Below are positions 61,701 to 64,000 of a stretch of 64,000 nucleotides of DNA, one piece after another. The translations under genes were made by a program, and so were the position numbers. Source of the DNA: Pristionchus mayeri (Eukaryota; Nematoda; Chromadorea; Rhabditida; Neodiplogasteridae). Where the stretch lies: positions 35,632,661-35,696,660 of the forward strand of contig BTRK01000002.1 in assembly GCA_036245805.1 (NCBI GenBank), given 5' to 3'. Position 1 is the first letter of the stretch; each line of letters begins with the position of its first letter. Below the pieces are notes generated by a model. The model worked only from the letters and a program-made list of their open reading frames with translations. It did no database searches and was not told where the DNA came from.

Positions 61701-64000
61701 TTATAACGTTATTTCCCCAGTCCGTTCACCCTCTCACCTCCCCTCCCGTCTCTCATCACCTCAGCTATCCCTCTCACTTGCCTTCGGGTTACTAAGTTGT
61801 TCGAAATGATACGCTACCCGTCATTCCCTTATAACGTTATTTCCCCAGTCCGTTCACCCTCTCACCTCCCCTCCCGTCTCTCATCACCTCCGCTATCCCT
61901 CTCACTTGCCTTCGGGTTACTAAGTTGTTCGAAATGATACGCTACCCGTCATTCCCTTATAACGTTATTTCCCCAGTCCGTTCACCCTTTCACCTCCCCT
62001 CCCGTCTCTCATCACCTCCGCTATCCCTCTCACTTGCCTTCGGGGTACTAAGTTGTTCGAAATGATACGCTACCCGTCATTCCCTTATAACGTTATTTCC
62101 CCAGTCCGTTCACCCTCTCACCTCCCCTCCCGTCTCTCATCACCTCCGCTATCCCTCTCACTTGCCTTCGGGGTACTAAGTTGTTCGAAATGATACGCTA
62201 CCCGTCATTCCCTTATAACGTTATTTCCCCAGTCCGTTCACCTTTTCACCTCCCCTCCCGTCTCTCATCACCTCCGCTATCCCTCTCACTTGCCTTCGGG
62301 GTACTAAGTTGTTCGAAATGATACGCTACCCGTCATTCCCTTATAACGTTATTTCCCCAGTCCGTTCATCCTTTCACCTCCCCTCCCGTCTCTCATCACC
62401 TCCGCTATCCCTCTCACTTGCCTTCGGGGTACTAAGTTGTTCGAAATGATACGCTACCCGTCATTCCCTTATAACGTTATTTCCCCAGTCCGTTCACCCT
62501 CTCACCTCCCCTCCCGTCTCTCATCACCTCCGCTATCCCTCTCATTTGCCTTCGGAGTACTAAACTGTTCGAAATGATACGCTACCCGTCATTCCCTTAT
62601 AACGTTATTTCCCCAGTCCGTTCACCCTCTCACCTCCCCTCCCTTCTCTCATCACCTCCGCTATCCCTCTCACTTGCCTTCGGGTTACTAAGTTGTTCGA
62701 AATGATAAGCTACCCGTCATTCCCTTATAACGATATTTCCCCAGTCCGGTCACCCTCTCACCTCCCCTCCCGTCTCTGATCACCTCCGCTATCCCTCTCA
62801 CTTGCCTTCGGGTTACTAAGTTGTTCGAAATGATACGCTACCCGTCATTCCCTTATAACGTTATTTCCCCAGTCCGTTCACCCTCTCACCTCCCCTCCCG
62901 TCTCTCATCACCTCCGCTATCCCTCTCACTTGCCTTCGGGTTACTAAGTTGTTCGAAATGATACGCTACCCGTCATTCCCTTATAACGTTATTTCCCCAG
63001 TCCGTTCACCCTTTCACCTCCCCTCCCGTCTCTCATCACCTCCGCTATCCCTCTCACTTGCCTTCGGGGTACTAAGTTGTTCGAAATGATACGCTACCCG
63101 TCATTCCCTTATAACGTTATTTCCCCAGTCCGTTCACCTTTTCACCTCCCCTCCCGTCTCTCATCACCTCCGCTATCCCTCTCACTTGCCTTCGGGGTAC
63201 TAAGTTGTTCGAAATGATACGCTACCCGTCATTCCCTTATAACGTTATTTCCCCAGTCCGTTCACCCTCTCACCTCCCCTCCCGTCTCTCATCACCTCCG
63301 CTATCCCTCTCATTTGCCTTCGGAGTACTAAACTGTTCGAAATGATACGCTACCCGTCATTCCCTTATAACGTTATTTCCCCAGTCCGTTCACCCTCTCA
63401 CCTCCCCTCCCGTCTCTCATCACCTCAGCTATCCCTCTCACTTGCCTTCGGGTTACTAAGTTGTTCGAAATGATACGCTACCCGTAATTCCCTTATAACG
63501 TTATTTCCCCAGTCCGTTCACCCTCTCACCTCCCCTCCCGTCTCTCATCACCTCCGCTATCCCTCTCATTTGCCTTCGGAGTACTAAACTGTTCGAAATG
63601 ATACGCTACCCGTCATTCCCTTATAACGTTATTTCCCCAGTCCGTTCACCCTCTCACCTCCCCTCCCTTCTCTCATCACCTCCGCTATCCCTCTCACTTG
63701 CCTTCGGGTTACTAAGTTGTTCGAAATGATAAGCTACCCGTCATTCCCTTATAACGATATTTCCCCAGTCCGGTCACCCTCTCACCTCCCCTCCCGTCTC
63801 TGATCACCTCCGCTATCCCTCTCACTTGCCTTCGGGTTACTAAGTTGTTCGAAATGATACGCTACCCGTCATTCCCTTATAACGTTATTTCCCCAGTCCG
63901 TTCACCCTCTCACCTCCCCTCCCGTCTCTCATCACCTCCGCTATCCCTCTCACTTGCCTTCGGGTTACTAAGTTGTTCGAAATGATACGCTACCCGTCAT
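55739..64000. repeat. 128-bp satellite DNA array with higher-order structure
   Basis: About 64 head-to-tail monomers of 128 bp (for example TTGTTCGAAA at 57,701 and 57,829) run to the end of the window and beyond. Each monomer has a short mixed part (GTTGTTCGAAATGATACGCT, CCCTTATAACGTTATTTC) and a long pyrimidine-rich part (CCCTCTCACCTCCCCTCCCG). A variant carrying GATAAGC, CGATATT, CCGGTC and TCTGATC recurs at 58,224, 59,248, 60,016, 61,040, 62,704 and 63,728, with spacings of 1024, 768, 1024, 1664 and 1024 bp, all multiples of 128. At the left side a three-monomer unit of 385 bp is repeated (56,145, 56,530, 56,915), and one divergent monomer sits at about 56,930-57,050. No promoter or gene was seen; the open frames are products of the repeat. 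Confidence 0.97.

Noticed and set aside
55739..64000. Could the regular repeats be a CRISPR array?
   Set aside because: Repeats are contiguous 128-bp monomers without unique spacers and the genome is eukaryotic; this is satellite DNA.

Overview
The window reads as nuclear DNA of a nematode. The evidence is small exons with TTTCAG-type 3' splice sites and many introns under 100 bp, possible trans-splice acceptors just upstream of several start codons, an SRH-type chemoreceptor, a secreted C6-domain protein (a nematode-specific repeat), and very dense palindromic non-autonomous DNA transposons. A diplogastrid such as Pristionchus would fit, but I cannot fix the genus from sequence alone. Exons below were joined by hand from splice signals and reading phase, so they are models rather than transcripts.

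Layout. 0.3-1.4 kb: broken mariner transposon. 3.3-4.0 kb (-): small secreted-protein gene. 5.5-9.9 kb: tandem array alternating tRNA-Gln(CTG) genes with small single-pass membrane-protein genes; one tRNA lies inside an intron, one tRNA is decayed, and two of the three protein copies lack a recognisable start. 10-16.5 kb: long palindromic elements around a small secreted acidic protein (12.35-13.9 kb) and a minus-strand gene of unknown family (15.6-17.2 kb). 18-20.6 kb (-): nine-exon serpentine receptor. 22-36.7 kb: a C2H2 zinc-finger gene (ZF1) whose fingers sit in two blocks. Between them lie a 549-bp near-identical tandem duplication, a 12-exon THAP plus Kolobok-type DDE transposase gene, and decayed pieces of eIF3h and phosphatidylinositol transfer protein. 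37.3-38.7 kb: another long palindrome. 39-46.2 kb: ZF2, a paralogue of ZF1 with 15 fingers, each in its own phase-1/phase-1 exon. 46.6-49.1 kb: diverged pyrimidine-rich repeats. 49.1-54.7 kb: secreted protein with three C6 domains, its introns full of short hairpin elements. 55.4 kb to the end: a 128-bp satellite with higher-order structure that runs off the window.

Main points: the ZF1/ZF2 pair with a one-finger-per-exon design, in which damaged fingers could be skipped without losing frame; an intact, intron-rich THAP/Kolobok gene lying between the two finger blocks of ZF1; the tRNA-Gln/membrane-protein array; at least twenty foldback elements, several in related families with TA target duplications; and the satellite, whose diagnostic variant recurs at exact multiples of 128 bp.
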